Below are positions 21,417 through 22,967 of a stretch of DNA of 22,967 nt, piece by piece (the stretch's first letter is position 1; each line of letters begins with the position of its first letter). This DNA is from Flavobacteriales bacterium (lineage in GTDB: Bacteria > Bacteroidota > Bacteroidia > Flavobacteriales_D > CANHHI01), in the NCBI GenBank assembly GCA_947460225.1, contig CANHHI010000008.1:1-22967 (forward strand), written 5' to 3'. The position numbers and the translations under genes were made by a program. The notes below the pieces were generated by a model, which was not told where the DNA came from, searched no databases, and was given only the letters and a program-made list of their open reading frames with translations.

Positions 21417-21424
21417 CAAAGATA
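21417..21424 (-). promoter_or_regulatory. -7 box TATCTTTG for rbfA-permease-nfu
   Basis: Minus-strand TATCTTTG fits TAnnTTTG and ends seven bases before ATG 21409. No TTG is seen at -33. If used, the rbfA mRNA would be leaderless or nearly so. Confidence 0.45.
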
Positions 21425-21441
21425 CTATTTTTTTGCTTGAC

Positions 21442-22056
21442 TTAACGCCTGCGTTTGCGTTTTTTAATTTTCGGATAGGTATAAACCGTGTATTTATGCT
21501 TGGCAGGTACGTGCCTTTGCGCCACTTGTTCCCCACGTGTAATAGCCCCACCAAAAGACAAAGCTAAATTGACTGTCAAACTGTGCAACTGTATCATGGG
21601 GTCATCGTATATTGCGCCAGCGTATCGGTATCCAAAACCCAACTCCACAAACCTCGCAAAGCGCATGCCTAAGCCCAATTGAGCACCAGGAAAAGCACCA
21701 AAGCCCATAGTGCCTAGGTTTACCGCCAAGCCCAAACCAAAGAGCATATAGACACGCATTTCATCGTTATCGCCAAAATAATAACGCAAATAAGGCAAGG
21801 CACGCAGATGCGCCAAAAAACCACCGCCAAAGAAAAAATTACCGCCCAGTTGAATGCCTGGTTCTAGGTGTACGCCTTTGAGTTTGCCAAATTCCAAAAA
21901 ACCACCAATGCCATTGCTAGGATTACCTCCATTTTTATAACTACTATTGAGAATATTGGCGTAATCCACCAAGCCCCAACCAAAACGAGAGGCTTGTGCG
22001 TGCGTTTTAAGGCTAAATAAACACAAAAAAAAGACGAAAACAATGCGATACAGCAT
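21442..22056 (-). CDS. Outer-membrane beta-barrel protein, small, unnamed
   Basis: A 204-residue exported protein. The signal peptide MLYRIVFVFFLCLFSLKTHAQA has a cleavable AxA-type end (HAQA). The mature part alternates Gly/aromatic-rich strands (GGFLEFGKLKGVHLEPGIQLGGNFFFGGGF, LPYLRYYFGDNDEMRVYMLFGLGLAVNLG, FVELGFGYRYAG) as in 8-strand porin-like or OmpW/PorT-like barrels. The last strands are followed by an unusual tail ending in KIKKRKRRR rather than the aromatic C-terminal residue expected of a BAM substrate. Function unknown. A consensus promoter overlapping the end of the purine permease gene precedes it, and rbfA starts 32 bases beyond its stop, so partial co-transcription is possible. 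Confidence 0.78.
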   Translation of the reverse strand: MLYRIVFVFFLCLFSLKTHAQASRFGWGLVDYANILNSSYKNGGNPSNGIGGFLEFGKLKGVHLEPGIQLGGNFFFGGGFLAHLRALPYLRYYFGDNDEMRVYMLFGLGLAVNLGTMGFGAFPGAQLGLGMRFARFVELGFGYRYAGAIYDDPMIQLHSLTVNLALSFGGAITRGEQVAQRHVPAKHKYTVYTYPKIKKRKRRR

Positions 22057-22077
22057 GGAAATATTTCAAAAAAAATG

Positions 22078-22109
22078 CAAATATAATAATTTTTTAACCC
22101 AGTACCAAA
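22078..22109 (-). promoter_or_regulatory. Promoter for the outer-membrane protein gene
   Basis: On the minus strand TTTG (22106-22109), a 20-base spacer, then TATATTTG (22078-22085): full consensus match. It gives a leader of about 15 bases. The -33 element is inside the last codons of the upstream permease gene. Confidence 0.72.
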
Positions 22110-22967
22110 TTCAATAAACAAAGTGCTGCAATAACATACAAAACCATGGACAAATCTTGGGTTTGCCTTTGAAATAAGCGTATGGCAACATAACTCACAA
22201 AACCAATGCTCATGCCCATGCTGATGCTATACGTCAGTGGCATAAACAAAATTGTCAAAAATGCAGGTACGCTATTTTTATAATCGTTTAAATGCAGGTT
22301 ATGCACGTTTTTAAACATCTGCACGCCAATCAAAACAAGGGCTGGCGCAGTAGCATAAGTGGGAACAATGCTAATAACGGGCGTAAAAAATAAACTTGCG
22401 CCAAAGAGCAAAGCCACAAAAATGCTAGAAAGACCTGTGCGTGCGCCCGCTTGAATACCACTGAGCGATTCAGAGTAAATGGTGGTGGAAGACGTGCCGA
22501 GCACTGCGCCAACAAGTGTTGCCAGCACATCGGTTTTGAGAATGCGGTTAAAATGCTTGATTTTGCCTTGTTCATTTTGCAAATGTGCCTCTTTGGCACA
22601 GGCAATAATTGTTACCATGGAGTCAAACATATCCACAAAGAAAAACGAAAAAATCGCACCAAAAAAAGAAAGGCGAAAGGCAGATAAAATATCCAATTGC
22701 CCAAAAATAGGGCTAATGCTGGCAGGATAACTGAAAAAAGTGTCAGGCAGTTCGGTTTTACCTAAAAATATAGACAAAATGCTTACCAAAACAATACTCC
22801 AAAAAATGCCACCCATGATGCGAAAATGTTGAAAAATAAGCATCAAAAGCAATCCCAGCAAGCCTAAAATATTTTCCGTGTGAAATCCAGCCCAGTGGAT
22901 AATGGTAGCGGGGTGAGATTCCACCAAGCCCATGTTTTTCATGCCCACAAAGGCAATGAAAAGCCCA
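22094..22967 (-). CDS. NCS2 purine permease, AzgA type (5' end cut off by window)
   Basis: C-terminal two-thirds of a proton-coupled nucleobase permease of the inner membrane, probably for hypoxanthine/guanine/adenine. The frame is open to the window edge and the edge residues read GLFIAFVGMKNMGLV, an internal motif of the family, so the true start lies outside. Family marks: FFFVDMFDSMVTIIACAKEA (normally 'DmFDTiGTl.gva'), KTDVLATLVGAVLGTSSTTIYSESLSGIQAGARTGLSS (normally 'GTST.T.YiES.aGv..GgrTGl.s'), then about six hydrophobic helices. The substitutions Ser for Thr in FDSM and Ala for Gly in AGARTG are small departures in the substrate region. About 290 of an expected 430-480 residues are present. 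Confidence 0.93.
   Translation of the reverse strand, partial: GLFIAFVGMKNMGLVESHPATIIHWAGFHTENILGLLGLLLMLIFQHFRIMGGIFWSIVLVSILSIFLGKTELPDTFFSYPASISPIFGQLDILSAFRLSFFGAIFSFFFVDMFDSMVTIIACAKEAHLQNEQGKIKHFNRILKTDVLATLVGAVLGTSSTTIYSESLSGIQAGARTGLSSIFVALLFGASLFFTPVISIVPTYATAPALVLIGVQMFKNVHNLHLNDYKNSVPAFLTILFMPLTYSISMGMSIGFVSYVAIRLFQRQTQDLSMVLYVIAALCLLNLVLG

Overview
The window looks like chromosomal DNA from a member of the Bacteroidota; I cannot place it below phylum. Four things point there. The DNA is AT-rich with short A-rich leaders and no clear Shine-Dalgarno sequences. Many genes are preceded by the Bacteroidota promoter pattern TTTG/TTG-N19-21-TAnnTTTG. DnaE carries an N-terminal DEDDh exonuclease. 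There are also lipoproteins, an outer-membrane barrel protein, and the order nrnA-like / FKBP lipoprotein / dnaE. The protein-coding content is mostly core housekeeping.

Layout. 1-3166 (+): the 3' part of an MsbA/MdlB-type ABC exporter, a membrane-anchored helical-repeat protein with its own promoter, and tsaD overlapping it by one base. 3186-6414 (-): a DUF3298-type lipoprotein, cysS and a nucleoside phosphorylase, the last two probably one operon. 6513-7871 (+): a SIMPL-domain protein and an NAD(P)-binding SDR-like protein, ended by a strong bidirectional terminator. 7966-13829 (-): nrnA-like, FKBP lipoprotein and dnaE, tightly packed. 13892-15073 (+): a TIGR01777-type epimerase-like protein and a cold-shock protein with its terminator. 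15203-17056 (-): an ABC-F ATPase of Uup type. 17057-17776: a 720-base gap without a protein gene. 17777-19006 (+): an S1-family serine protease, probably a lipoprotein. 19273-21409 (-): rbfA, an FtsX/LolE-like permease and an Nfu-type Fe-S scaffold protein, joined by two ATGA overlaps. 21442-22967 (-): an outer-membrane barrel protein and the 3' part of an AzgA-type purine permease.

The parts that the protein genes do not explain are intergenic. First, 17293-17474 looks like a stand-alone structured RNA gene of about 180 nt. A consensus promoter lies immediately upstream. A 19-bp helix joins the first nucleotides to a segment near the 3' end. Several internal hairpins, one with a GCAA loop, lie inside. 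A 14-bp perfect complement crosses that helix and runs into a T6 tract. I could not match it to any RNA family I know. Second, a roughly 40-base repeat made of two hairpins joined by a GATTAAAA-like linker occurs five times, with stem sequences that change in a compensatory way. Four copies lie between convergent gene ends and one lies in the promoter region of the ABC-F gene. Third, a second repeat type at 19107-19239 consists of an AAAACGT head followed by a different hairpin each time, three times in a row.

All calls come from reading the sequence by eye. No database search, RNA folding or covariance calculation was run.
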